From Litorilituus sp. (GTDB lineage: Bacteria > Pseudomonadota > Gammaproteobacteria > Enterobacterales > Alteromonadaceae): a stretch of DNA of 64,000 bases. The stretch spans positions 49,669 through 113,668 of the forward strand of contig JASMAS010000003.1 in the NCBI GenBank assembly GCA_030754235.1. Direction: 5' to 3'. The position numbers and the translations under genes are program-made. Numbering within the stretch: the first letter of the stretch is position 1; every line of letters begins with the position of its first letter. The notes under the pieces were generated by a model that saw nothing but the letters and a program-made list of their open reading frames with translations, searched no databases and was not told where the DNA came from. This document shows, piece after piece, positions 48,987 through 57,566 of this stretch.

Positions 48987-50771
48987 ATGGCACACTCCTC
49001 TTCTAAAAATATCGCAGTAGCAAAGACATCAACAAGCATTTGGCAAAATTTTAGACGACTACTTTCTTATGCTAAGCCTTATAAACTAGGCTTTTTTGCC
49101 GCCATTGTTGGTATGTTGGGCTACGCCGCCATCGATGTCTATTTTTTATCTAAATTACAACCGCTAATTGATGAAGGTCTTGAAGGTGCCAATCCTGAGT
49201 TTATGAAGTGGGCGCCTGTTTTTGTTGTCGTAGCTTTTATTTTTCGTGGTCTTTTTCATTTTATTGCCAATTATTGTTTGTCTTGGATGGGCAACCATGT
49301 AGTCACTGATTTAAAGCAACACTTATTTGAACACATTATGACAATGCCGGTCGCCTTTCATGATAAAGAGTCTACGGGCAACTTAATTTCTAAATTAACC
49401 TTTGATACTGAACAAGTGTTGAATTCAGTGAGTAAATCTATTTTAGTTATTGTACAACAAAGTGCTTTTGTTCTTGGCTTGATTGGTTTGATGTTTTATA
49501 TCAGTTGGCAACTGTCGATTATTTTTTTGCTGATAACACCTGTGATTGCTTTTATTGTCAACATGGTATCAAAACGTTTTCGAAAGGTGAGTAAAAATAT
49601 TCAAGGGGCTATGGGAGAAGTCACCACTGCGGCAGAGCAAACCTTTAATGGTCATAAAGTTGTTCTCACCTTTGGTGGTCAAGAAAAAGAATTTAAACGT
49701 TTTGAACAGATAAATAAACACAATAGACAGCAACGAATGAAGCTTGTTGCCACCCAAGCAGGCAGCGTGCCTGTTATTCAAATTATCGCATCGTTTGCGT
49801 TAGCTTTTGTTTTTTACGCCATAAATTCTGATTCTTTGCGTGACAGCATATCTGCGGGTAGTTTTATTAGTGTTATTACTTATATGACTATGCTGTTAAG
49901 ACCTTTAAAGATGCTAACGAATGTCAATAGTGAATTTCAAAAGGGCATGGCCGCTTGTATCAGTATTTTTTCGGTATTAGATCAAGAAAAAGAGAAAGAT
50001 ACTGGAACGCTTAATCTTAATAAAGCGCGTGGGAAAATTGCCTTTAAACAAGTTGATTTTGCTTATGATTATGATGTCAATAATAAAGAGAATAATTGGG
50101 CACTTGAAGATATTTCATTTGACTTAACCCCGGGCCAAACCTTAGCTTTTGTGGGGCGTTCTGGTAGCGGTAAGTCTACGGCCAGTGCGTTGTTATTACG
50201 TTTTTATAATGCCAGTAACGGTCAAATACTTATTGATGATGTCAATATTGAACAATATCACTTAAAAGATTTACGCCACCAGTTCGCCTATGTTTCTCAG
50301 CAAGTGGTGCTATTTAATGACTCATTGGCAAATAATATTGCTTACGGGAAACCCGAAGCAACACAAGAAGAAATTGTTGCGGCGGCTAAAAGTGCTCATG
50401 TAATGGAATTTGCACAAAACATGCCGCAAGGTCTTGAGACTAATATTGGCGAAAACGGTTCTTTGCTATCTGGTGGGCAAAGGCAGCGTGTTGCTATCGC
50501 AAGAGCACTATTGTGTGATGCGCCATTTTTAATTTTAGATGAAGCAACCAGTGCTTTAGATAATGAATCTGAACGTCATATTCAAGATGCACTACAAACC
50601 TTACAACAAAACCGAACGTCAATTGTGATTGCCCATCGATTATCAACCATAGAAAATGCCGATAAAATTATTGTGATGGAGCAGGGTAAAATTGTCGAGC
50701 AAGGCAATCATCAATCTTTGTTAGATAACAAAGGGGTTTACTCACAACTTCATAATTTTCAATGTGAATAA
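48987..50771 (+). CDS. msbA: Lipid A export ABC transporter MsbA
   Basis: MsbA is the homodimeric flippase that moves core-lipid A across the inner membrane. Six transmembrane helices (about 30-330) are followed by the nucleotide-binding domain with Walker A GRSGSGKST, signature LSGGQRQRVAIARAL, Walker B FLILDEATSALD and the switch histidine in IVIAHRLST. Length is 594 residues. It is the first clear member of the msbA-lpxK-Trm112-kdsB run. Confidence 0.97.
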   Translation: MAHSSSKNIAVAKTSTSIWQNFRRLLSYAKPYKLGFFAAIVGMLGYAAIDVYFLSKLQPLIDEGLEGANPEFMKWAPVFVVVAFIFRGLFHFIANYCLSWMGNHVVTDLKQHLFEHIMTMPVAFHDKESTGNLISKLTFDTEQVLNSVSKSILVIVQQSAFVLGLIGLMFYISWQLSIIFLLITPVIAFIVNMVSKRFRKVSKNIQGAMGEVTTAAEQTFNGHKVVLTFGGQEKEFKRFEQINKHNRQQRMKLVATQAGSVPVIQIIASFALAFVFYAINSDSLRDSISAGSFISVITYMTMLLRPLKMLTNVNSEFQKGMAACISIFSVLDQEKEKDTGTLNLNKARGKIAFKQVDFAYDYDVNNKENNWALEDISFDLTPGQTLAFVGRSGSGKSTASALLLRFYNASNGQILIDDVNIEQYHLKDLRHQFAYVSQQVVLFNDSLANNIAYGKPEATQEEIVAAAKSAHVMEFAQNMPQGLETNIGENGSLLSGGQRQRVAIARALLCDAPFLILDEATSALDNESERHIQDALQTLQQNRTSIVIAHRLSTIENADKIIVMEQGKIVEQGNHQSLLDNKGVYSQLHNFQCE

Positions 50772-50827
50772 CTTATAATGCAATTAACTTTATTTTCTTT
50801 TCGTTTTCAACGTTATTTGGAGTTTTT

Positions 50828-51835
50828 GTGCGCCTAATAGAGCAAGTTTGGTTTGATAAGCACAAAGCAAAGTGGTTACTTGTACCAGTATTGTTTCCGT
50901 TTACTTTGTTGTTTTGGTTAATAAGCACTCTAAGACGAATAGCCTATAAATCTGGTGTTTTAATGTCTTATTCTGTTGATATACCAATCATTGTCGTCGG
51001 TAATATTGGCGTCGGCGGTAATGGCAAAACCCCTATTGTTGTCTATTTAGTTGAGTTAGCGCAAACCTTGGGCTTACGTGCAGGTGTCATTTCACGGGGC
51101 TATGGTGGTAAGGCCGAACATTATCCGTATTTAATTAATGAGCAAAGCACCACCTTACAAGCTGGAGATGAGCCAATATTAATTTATCAACGGACTAAAG
51201 TTCCTGTGGTAGTTGGCCCAAATAGAGTGGCTAGCGCTCAACTATTAGTTGAGCAAGGATGTGATATTATTATCAGTGATGATGGTTTGCAGCATTATCG
51301 TTTGCAACGAGACCTTGAAATTATTGTTATGGATGGCAAACGGTTGTCTGGAAATGGTTTATTATTACCAGCGGGGCCACTAAGAGAAGGCCATTGGCGG
51401 CTGAAAACAGCTGATCTCCTTATTTATAATGGCGGTGATGTAATAGCTCAACAAGAACACTCATTACATATGAAGCTAGCAGCCAGTGAACTTGTTCATA
51501 TAAAAACAGCAAAAAAAATACCTTTGTCAGATTTTTTAACGCGTTATGCTTCAATAAATGCTGCAGCAGGCATAGGCTCTCCACAGCGATTCTTTGATAC
51601 CTTAGAGCTACTGGGTTTTACTCTTTTGCAAACGCAAGGATTTGTTGATCATAAAGATTTTACCCTTGATGACTTTGTAACGTTTAAAAGTGATTTAGCA
51701 CTATTAATGACAGAGAAAGATGCGGTAAAATGCCAAGCATTCGCTCTGGAAAATTGGTGGTATTTACCGGTCAATTCACAGTTTTCTCAACAGGATCAGC
51801 AGCAGTTAAAAAACGTAATACAACGAATACTATAA
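50828..51835 (+). CDS. lpxK: Tetraacyldisaccharide 4'-kinase LpxK
   Basis: LpxK phosphorylates the 4' position of lipid A disaccharide at the inner membrane. An N-terminal membrane helix (about 17-35) is followed by the P-loop VVGNIGVGGNGKTPIVV and SRGYGG, DEPILIYQRTKVPVVVGPNR, SDDGLQHYRLQRDLEI. Length is 335 residues. The start is GTG, preceded by TTTGGAG about 6 bases upstream. It is 56 bp after msbA and 54 bp before the Trm112-like gene. Confidence 0.96.
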   Translation: MRLIEQVWFDKHKAKWLLVPVLFPFTLLFWLISTLRRIAYKSGVLMSYSVDIPIIVVGNIGVGGNGKTPIVVYLVELAQTLGLRAGVISRGYGGKAEHYPYLINEQSTTLQAGDEPILIYQRTKVPVVVGPNRVASAQLLVEQGCDIIISDDGLQHYRLQRDLEIIVMDGKRLSGNGLLLPAGPLREGHWRLKTADLLIYNGGDVIAQQEHSLHMKLAASELVHIKTAKKIPLSDFLTRYASINAAAGIGSPQRFFDTLELLGFTLLQTQGFVDHKDFTLDDFVTFKSDLALLMTEKDAVKCQAFALENWWYLPVNSQFSQQDQQQLKNVIQRIL

Positions 51836-51889
51836 GCCAGTTAACACTAATGATTTAACTAATTAATACTAAGCAGTGAGATAAAGAAT

Positions 51890-52084
51890 ATGATTTTTGA
51901 TACGAAATTAATGGAAATTTTGGCTTGTCCTGTATGTAAAGGCAAATTAGATTACAACAAAGAGCAACAAGTGCTTATTTGTCAATTTGATAAGCTAGCA
52001 TACAAAATTGATAAAGGTATTCCCGTGCTGCTTGAAACTGAAGCGCGATCACTTAATGAAGATACTAATGAGCAGGAAGCTTAA
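51890..52084 (+). CDS. ycaR: Trm112/YcaR family small protein
   Basis: The 64-residue protein matches E. coli YcaR (Trm112-like). It begins [31 protein letters not shown] and has the [14 protein letters not shown]-terminal half. It has a single CxxC at the N-terminus and a later cysteine, so zinc binding is uncertain. It sits between lpxK and kdsB exactly as in E. coli, and is 2 bp from kdsB, suggesting coupling. Its role is unknown. Confidence 0.9.
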   Translation: MIFDTKLMEILACPVCKGKLDYNKEQQVLICQFDKLAYKIDKGIPVLLETEARSLNEDTNEQEA

Positions 52085-52086
52085 CT

Positions 52087-52899
52087 ATGTCTGATAAAAG
52101 CACTTCCTTTATTGTTGTTATTCCTGCTCGTTATCAATCTTCGCGATTACCAGGCAAAGTCTTGGCTGATATAGCAGGCAAGCCTATGATTCAGTGGGTA
52201 GTTGAAAAAGCACAATTAAGTGGTGCGAGTAAGATCATTGTTGCTACCGATAATGATGACGTTGAAAATGTTGTTACCGGCTTTGGTGGTGAAGTGTGTA
52301 GAACACGTGCTGATCATCAATCTGGAACAGAGCGTTTAGCCGAGGTGATGGAAAAGTACGGATTTTCGGATGATGAAATTATTGTCAATGTACAAGGTGA
52401 TGAGCCCTTTATTCCACCAGAAAACATTGCACAAGTTGCTGAAAACCTCGCCAATCAGCATCACAGTCAATTATCTTCAGCAGGTCACAGTAAACTGGCT
52501 CGCATGTCTACCTTAGCGATTAATATTGACACTCTTGAAGAAGCATTTAACCCCAATGCAGTAAAAGTAGTAACCGATAAAGATGGTTATGCGCTGTATT
52601 TTTCACGTGCTACGATTCCTTATGACCGAGAACGCTTTTTAGGTACCGATAAGATCGAAGACATTGGGGAGTTTTATCTACGTCATGTTGGTATATATGC
52701 TTATCGTGCAGGTTTTATTAAAGATTATGTCAACTGGCCTAGTAGTACTTTAGAGCATATTGAAGCATTGGAGCAGTTAAGAGTGCTTTATCAAGGGGAA
52801 ACAATTCATGTTGCTGTGGCAAACACTAATGTTCCCGTTGAAGGTGTTGACACACCTGAAGATCTTGAAAAAGCTAGAGTCTTTGCTGCAATGCTATAG
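52087..52899 (+). CDS. kdsB: 3-deoxy-manno-octulosonate cytidylyltransferase KdsB
   Basis: KdsB activates KDO as CMP-KDO for addition to lipid A. The nucleotidyltransferase signature [35 protein letters not shown] is at the N-terminus, followed by [13 protein letters not shown] and [16 protein letters not shown]. Length is 270 residues. It is the last gene of the lipid A/KDO operon; it converges with ubiT, with a hairpin between. Confidence 0.97.
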   Translation: MSDKSTSFIVVIPARYQSSRLPGKVLADIAGKPMIQWVVEKAQLSGASKIIVATDNDDVENVVTGFGGEVCRTRADHQSGTERLAEVMEKYGFSDDEIIVNVQGDEPFIPPENIAQVAENLANQHHSQLSSAGHSKLARMSTLAINIDTLEEAFNPNAVKVVTDKDGYALYFSRATIPYDRERFLGTDKIEDIGEFYLRHVGIYAYRAGFIKDYVNWPSSTLEHIEALEQLRVLYQGETIHVAVANTNVPVEGVDTPEDLEKARVFAAML

Positions 52900-52918
52900 T
52901 GCTAACTTTTGTGATTAT

Positions 52919-52948
52919 CGATGAGCTTAGTTGTTACTTAGCTCATCG
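52919..52948. terminator. Hairpin overlapping the ubiT stop codon
   Basis: CGATGAGCT (52919-52927) and AGCTCATCG (52940-52948) are perfect reverse complements, with AGT/ACT extending the stem inside the loop. It lies 20 bp past the kdsB stop and includes the ubiT stop codon, so it may serve both convergent genes. No U-tract follows on either strand. Confidence 0.55.
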
Positions 52949-53502
52949 TGGGTTGTTTGCAAAAAATTGGCACAATAATCAACTAAAGAATGTGCAGTGC
53001 TAGGTAACTGTTCAATATCAATAGCATCAATTAAGTTTTTAACTTCTAAGCCCAGTTCAGTATCGCCTTCAATTTTTAATCGACGTTGAAAAAACAAGGT
53101 GTCTGGATCTTGTTTTCTACCCGCTATTAATAATAAATCATCCCCAGTGGCGCTAAAACTTACATCTTCGCTAATGTTATCTTGGCTACTTGCCATGATG
53201 AGTTTGTCTTTATCAAAACTTAACCACCATGTTAATGCTAAATCAATAATTGATATTTTTAACCATTTGCCTTGTAAAAAATCAAAGTCGCCGTCATCAA
53301 GTGCTTCACGAAATACTGAAGATAAGGCAGGTAGTAACACTGCTTTTTGTGCTTTATAAGGTAATAAACGTAAACTAGGACGCAATAGTTTTGGCATTAC
53401 TTCTATCATGCTCGCTTTCATGTGTAATGGTAGCTTTAAAAGTAATGAATGCGGCGTGGTTATGGTGGACGTTAATTGTGGTAAAGAAGGTAAATTTAGC
53501 AC
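52927..53502 (-). CDS. ubiT: SCP2-domain protein UbiT (O2-independent ubiquinone synthesis)
   Basis: UbiT is the accessory lipid-binding factor of anaerobic ubiquinone biosynthesis (E. coli YhbT). The SCP2 domain and the C-terminal part LLLIAGRKQDPDTLFFQRRLKIEGDTELGLEVKNLIDAIDIEQLP are almost the same as in E. coli. FREALDDGDFDFLQGKWLKI is also conserved. Length is 191 residues. It is divergent from ubiU, so the shared 157-bp region (53503-53659) can control both sides. Confidence 0.93.
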   Translation of the reverse strand: MLNLPSLPQLTSTITTPHSLLLKLPLHMKASMIEVMPKLLRPSLRLLPYKAQKAVLLPALSSVFREALDDGDFDFLQGKWLKISIIDLALTWWLSFDKDKLIMASSQDNISEDVSFSATGDDLLLIAGRKQDPDTLFFQRRLKIEGDTELGLEVKNLIDAIDIEQLPSTAHSLVDYCANFLQTTHDELSNN

Positions 53503-53580
53503 AGGTATACTCAGGTAATTTGCATTTTTAGTATTCTAGCAGCAATGTTGTAAATTTTTATGGCTCAGATCAAGTTTTCT

Positions 53581-53594
53581 TTAATACACATCAA
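53581..53594 (+). promoter_or_regulatory. Candidate FNR/anaerobic box upstream of ubiU
   Basis: TTAATACACATCAA differs from the FNR consensus TTGAT-N4-ATCAA at a single position. Its centre is about 41.5 bp before a predicted start at 53629, and a -10-like TAGACT (53617-53622) sits exactly at the distance expected of a class II FNR-activated promoter. ubiUV is induced anaerobically by Fnr in E. coli, so the site fits. Confidence 0.6.
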
Positions 53595-53659
53595 TAAACT
53601 TTTTTAATTAAAAACATAGACTGTGCCTTTTAATTTGATAAATGGTTTTAGGAGTTTTT

Positions 53660-54655
53660 GTGGAGCTATTATGCCCAGCTGGTAATTTACCTGCTTTAAA
53701 AACTGCCATAGATAATGGCGCAGATGCAGTTTATATCGGTTTAAAAGATGACACCAATGCAAGGCATTTTGCCGGTTTGAACTTTAATGATGGTAAATTA
53801 GCAAAAGCGGCAGACTATGTGCACCAGCGTGGTAAAAAACTACATGTGGCAATTAATACCTTTGCCCATGCTAGCGGAGAAGAACGTTGGAAAAAAGCCG
53901 TTGATAATGCAGTTGACATTGGCACTGATGCGCTAATTATCGCTGATTTAGGCGTGCTTGATTACGCGGCTAATAAATACCCTGATGTAGAGCGTCATGT
54001 ATCAGTGCAAGCATCAACGACTAATTTAGAAGCGATCAAGTTTTTTAAAAATAACTTTGCTGTTGACCGCGTAGTATTGCCACGAGTTTTATCGGTTCAG
54101 CAAGTACGACAGCTTGCTAAGACCAGCCCTGTACCTCTAGAGGTTTTTGCTTTTGGTAGTTTGTGCATTATGGCAGAAGGGCGCTGTTATTTGTCGTCTT
54201 ATATGACTGGTGAATCGCCTAATACTGTTGGAGCCTGTTCTCCAGCTAAATATGTACGTTGGCAAGAAACAGAGCAAGGATTAGAATCTCGTCTTAACAA
54301 TGTACTTATTGATAGATACCAAGAAAATGAAAATGCAGGTTATCCAACGCTTTGTAAAGGACGGTTTGATGTTGACGGTGATGTCTATCACGCGCTAGAA
54401 GAGCCAACTAGCTTAAATACTTTGGAATTGATTCCCGAGTTAATGGCGATGGGAATTGTTTCGGTTAAAATTGAAGGGCGGCAACGTAGCCCTGCCTATG
54501 TAGAACAAGTAGCAAAAACATGGCGAATGGCACTGGACAGATATCAGCAAAGCCCCAACACTTTTGAGGTTGAAGGTGCTTGGATGCAAACCTTAGCAAA
54601 CCTATCAGAAGGCTCTCAAACAACGCTAGGTGCGTATCATCGAAAATGGCAATAG
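53660..54655 (+). CDS. ubiU: Ubiquinone hydroxylation protein UbiU (U32 peptidase family)
   Basis: UbiU forms a [4Fe-4S] heterodimer with UbiV that hydroxylates ubiquinone precursors without O2. The sequence begins MELLCPAGNLPALK like E. coli YhbU when read from GTG 53660, which has an AGGAG exactly 5 bases upstream. The frame could also open at ATG 53642, but that places the Shine-Dalgarno inside the gene. Fe-S cysteines appear in SLCIMAEGRCYLSS, GACSP and TLCKGR. Length from the GTG is 331 residues. Confidence 0.94.
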   Translation: MELLCPAGNLPALKTAIDNGADAVYIGLKDDTNARHFAGLNFNDGKLAKAADYVHQRGKKLHVAINTFAHASGEERWKKAVDNAVDIGTDALIIADLGVLDYAANKYPDVERHVSVQASTTNLEAIKFFKNNFAVDRVVLPRVLSVQQVRQLAKTSPVPLEVFAFGSLCIMAEGRCYLSSYMTGESPNTVGACSPAKYVRWQETEQGLESRLNNVLIDRYQENENAGYPTLCKGRFDVDGDVYHALEEPTSLNTLELIPELMAMGIVSVKIEGRQRSPAYVEQVAKTWRMALDRYQQSPNTFEVEGAWMQTLANLSEGSQTTLGAYHRKWQ

Positions 54656-54695
54656 CGGCTAACGCGAAAACAATTTTAAAATTTTAGGAAACCAT

Positions 54696-55577
54696 ATGAA
54701 ATTTTCCCTTGGGCCAAGCTTGTTCTTTTGGCCAAAAGCAGATGTTGAAGCATTTTATCAACAAGCAATACAATCTAGTGCAGATATTATTTATTTGGGT
54801 GAAACGGTTTGTTCAAAACGTCGAGAATTAAAAGCTAAAGACTGGTTAGGTTTAGGGCGTGAAGTGGCAAAAGATACCAATAAACAGATTGTTATCTCTA
54901 CTATGACTTTACTTGAGTCACCGGCTGAAATTGTGACATTAAAAAAACTCTGTGATAATGGTGATTTGCTCGTTGAAGCCAATGATTTAAGTGCTGTGCA
55001 AATAATGCATGATTTAAATATGCCATTTGTCGCAGGATCCGCGATTAACTGTTATAACCTTTCAACGTTAAAAGTCTTGCTCAAACAGGGCATGATCCGT
55101 TGGTTAATGCCCGTAGAGTTATCAGGTGATTGGCTTAAAACTATATTAATGCAAGCAGATGATGTGAATATTCGTGATCAATTTGAATGTGAAGTGTTTT
55201 CATGGGGGTATTTGCCGTTAGCGTATTCAGCTCGTTGTTTTACTGCTCGCTCAGAAGATAGGCCAAAGGATGATTGCCAATATTGCTGTATTAACTACCC
55301 ACAAGGGCGAAAAATGAATTCTCGTGAAGGGGAGCAAGTTTTTGTACTTAATGGCATTCAAACTATGTCAGCTTACCAGTATAATCTCATTAACGAAGTT
55401 AATCAGTTAAAAGATATGGGCGTTGATATAATGCGAATCAGTAGCGATAGCAGCAAAGCGTTTGCACAGCTTGATAAATTTAAAGACCAATTAGTTGACC
55501 CAAAAGCATATCCGCTTGATAGTGAACAGGAATGTAATGGTTTTTGGCATAAAATAGCAGGTATGTCTGTCGCTTAA
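54696..55577 (+). CDS. ubiV: Ubiquinone hydroxylation protein UbiV (U32 peptidase family)
   Basis: UbiV is the partner of UbiU in O2-independent ubiquinone synthesis. It begins MKFSLGPSLFFWPKADVEAFYQ and has the four expected cysteine positions: ETVCSKRREL, YSARCFTARSEDRPKDDCQYCCINY. The C-terminal region ILQ-type QLKDMGVDIMRISS is family-typical. Length is 293 residues. It is 40 bp after ubiU and 35 bp before roxA. Confidence 0.94.
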   Translation: MKFSLGPSLFFWPKADVEAFYQQAIQSSADIIYLGETVCSKRRELKAKDWLGLGREVAKDTNKQIVISTMTLLESPAEIVTLKKLCDNGDLLVEANDLSAVQIMHDLNMPFVAGSAINCYNLSTLKVLLKQGMIRWLMPVELSGDWLKTILMQADDVNIRDQFECEVFSWGYLPLAYSARCFTARSEDRPKDDCQYCCINYPQGRKMNSREGEQVFVLNGIQTMSAYQYNLINEVNQLKDMGVDIMRISSDSSKAFAQLDKFKDQLVDPKAYPLDSEQECNGFWHKIAGMSVA

Positions 55578-55612
55578 ATTTATCTTTTAAAGTACACCAA
55601 CAAGAGAATATT

Positions 55613-56764
55613 ATGTTTACCTTAGATTTAAACCACATGAGTGAAAATGAGTTTTTAAGCAAGTACTGGCAAAAAAAGCCTGTTGTTATTAAACAAGGCT
55701 TTAAGAACTTTGTTGACCCTATTGCCCCTGATGAATTAGCAGGAATTGCTATGGAAGAAGCTGTTCAATCTCGTTTGGTCTATCAAAAAGATAAGCAATG
55801 GCAAGCGGAATTTGGACCGTTTGAAAGCTATGAACGTTTAGGTGATAATAATTGGTCGTTAATTGTTCAAGCGCTAGATAACTTTTCTGAAGAAGCGGCA
55901 GAGCTAATAGAACCATTTCGTTTTATTCCTCATTGGCGTTTAGATGACTTGATGGCAAGCTTTGCGACTGAAGGTGGCGGTGTTGGTCCCCATATTGATA
56001 ATTATGATGTTTTTATTTGCCAAGGGGTAGGTAAACGTCGCTGGCGTGTTGGTGATCGCGGTGAGCATGTTGAAGTAATTGCTCACGAAGCATTATTACA
56101 TGTTGAACCTTTCGAAGCCATTATTGATGTCGAGTTAGAAACAGGTGATATTTTATATATACCGCCGGGCTTTCCCCATGATGGTGTTTCTTTAACACCA
56201 TCAATGAGTTTTTCTGTAGGTTTTAGAGCAAATTCAGCTATTAGTTTACTCAGTGGTTTCGCTGATTACTTGATTGATAATGAGTTAGGGACATCTTTGC
56301 TTGAAGACCCAACTAGGCAAGTAACTTCAAAGAGTGGTGAAATCACTCGAAATGATTACCAAGCGATTAAGCAACAACTACAACACTTGCTTGATGATGA
56401 TAAAGTTTTTGCCGATTTTGCTGGCAGTTTCCTTACCAATGCAAAACATGAGTTAGATCTGATGCCATCAGAAGAACCTTTTGCTAATGATGAGGTTCAG
56501 CAGTTGTTAGCTATTCATGCCGTTAAGCGCCTAGGCGGCTTAAGAGCGTTTTATTTTGAAGACTCTATTGATAAGGGCATTTGTTATATCAACGGCGAAC
56601 AGGTTTGTTTTGCTAATGATATCGCTCCAGCAATATCGTTACTCTGTGATCAGCTTGTTGTTACACCTGAGCAATTAGCACCATGGCGAGAAAATCAGGA
56701 TTTTGTTGAGTTAATGGTTGAACTACTCGACAAAGGTTTTTGGTTTTGGGCTGAAGTTGAGTGA
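55613..56764 (+). CDS. roxA: 50S ribosomal protein uL16 arginine hydroxylase RoxA (YcfD)
   Basis: RoxA is a JmjC-type Fe(II)/2-oxoglutarate oxygenase that hydroxylates an arginine of ribosomal protein uL16. The cupin core has the metal triad HID (GPHIDNYDVF, about residue 125) and a distal His in PHDGVSLTP. An N-terminal WQKKPVVIKQGF segment and a C-terminal winged-helix domain (about 270-383) complete the family architecture. Length is 383 residues. Its place 35 bp after the O2-independent ubiUV pair is unexpected for an O2-using enzyme. Confidence 0.92.
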   Translation: MFTLDLNHMSENEFLSKYWQKKPVVIKQGFKNFVDPIAPDELAGIAMEEAVQSRLVYQKDKQWQAEFGPFESYERLGDNNWSLIVQALDNFSEEAAELIEPFRFIPHWRLDDLMASFATEGGGVGPHIDNYDVFICQGVGKRRWRVGDRGEHVEVIAHEALLHVEPFEAIIDVELETGDILYIPPGFPHDGVSLTPSMSFSVGFRANSAISLLSGFADYLIDNELGTSLLEDPTRQVTSKSGEITRNDYQAIKQQLQHLLDDDKVFADFAGSFLTNAKHELDLMPSEEPFANDEVQQLLAIHAVKRLGGLRAFYFEDSIDKGICYINGEQVCFANDIAPAISLLCDQLVVTPEQLAPWRENQDFVELMVELLDKGFWFWAEVE

Positions 56765-56779
56765 TTCTAGGGTATAACG

Positions 56780-57481
56780 ATGCGACTTGATAAGTTTATC
56801 TGTAAAAGCACAGAACTAACACGAAATGAAGCTAAAAAACTACTCAAGCTTGGAGACGTAAAAGTGAACGGTGAAGTTGCTAAAAATCCAGCGATGCAAG
56901 TACATGAAAATAATACCATTATGGTCGATAATAAGCCCTTAACTGCACGTAGTTCTCGTTATTTTATGCTGCACAAAGTTGCTGACACAATTTGTTCCAA
57001 TGTTGATGAAATCTACCCCTCAGTACTTCATTTTATTGATGTTGATAAAGCATTTGATTTGCATATTGCTGGTAGGTTAGATGCTGATACCACAGGGCTT
57101 GTCTTGATCACTGATGATGGCCGTTGGTCTCATAATGTCATATCGCCAAAAAAGCATTGCCAAAAAGTCTATCGAGTTTGGTTAAGAGATGACATAGTCA
57201 CAGGCAACTTCAATGCACTTGTTGAACGGTTTAAAGCGGGTATACAGCTACAGGGAGAGTCATCATTAACACGTCCTGCTATTATCGAGTATGTTGGTGA
57301 TAATGAGGTGTTATTAACCATTACTGAAGGAAAATACCACCAGGTTAAACGTATGTTTGCCGCGGTTGGTAATAAAGTGATTGGTTTACATAGAGAGCAA
57401 ATAGGTCATATCAAACTAGATGACTTGCCTGCTGGCGAGTGGCGAGTTTTGACCGGTGATGAAGTCAGTGCTTTTGTTTAA
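56780..57481 (+). CDS. rsuA: 16S rRNA pseudouridine(516) synthase RsuA
   Basis: RsuA forms pseudouridine 516 in 16S rRNA. The N-terminal S4 domain is MRLDKFICKSTELTRNEAKKLLKLGDVKVNG. The catalytic domain has HIAGRLDADTTGLVLITDDG (catalytic Asp in RLD) and the C-terminal ITEGKYHQVKRMFAAVGNKV as in E. coli RsuA. Length is 233 residues. It follows roxA by 15 bp, so two ribosome-modifying genes share a transcript. The terminator hairpin at 57496-57533 follows. Confidence 0.94.
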   Translation: MRLDKFICKSTELTRNEAKKLLKLGDVKVNGEVAKNPAMQVHENNTIMVDNKPLTARSSRYFMLHKVADTICSNVDEIYPSVLHFIDVDKAFDLHIAGRLDADTTGLVLITDDGRWSHNVISPKKHCQKVYRVWLRDDIVTGNFNALVERFKAGIQLQGESSLTRPAIIEYVGDNEVLLTITEGKYHQVKRMFAAVGNKVIGLHREQIGHIKLDDLPAGEWRVLTGDEVSAFV

Positions 57482-57495
57482 GGTTTTAGTTGAAG

Positions 57496-57533
57496 AGTTA
57501 TATGCTCAGTAAAATTTTAATGAGCATATAACT
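57496..57533. terminator. Hairpin between convergent rsuA and the isocitrate dehydrogenase gene
   Basis: AGTTATATGCTCA (57496-57508) and TGAGCATATAACT (57521-57533) are perfect 13-bp arms around a 12-base AT-rich loop. It lies 14 bp past the rsuA stop and 33 bp before the convergent gene's stop. No clear U-tract follows, but the position suggests a shared terminator. Confidence 0.65.
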
Positions 57534-57566
57534 AGAGTCCATATAAGACCCTAATAAAAGAATTAT

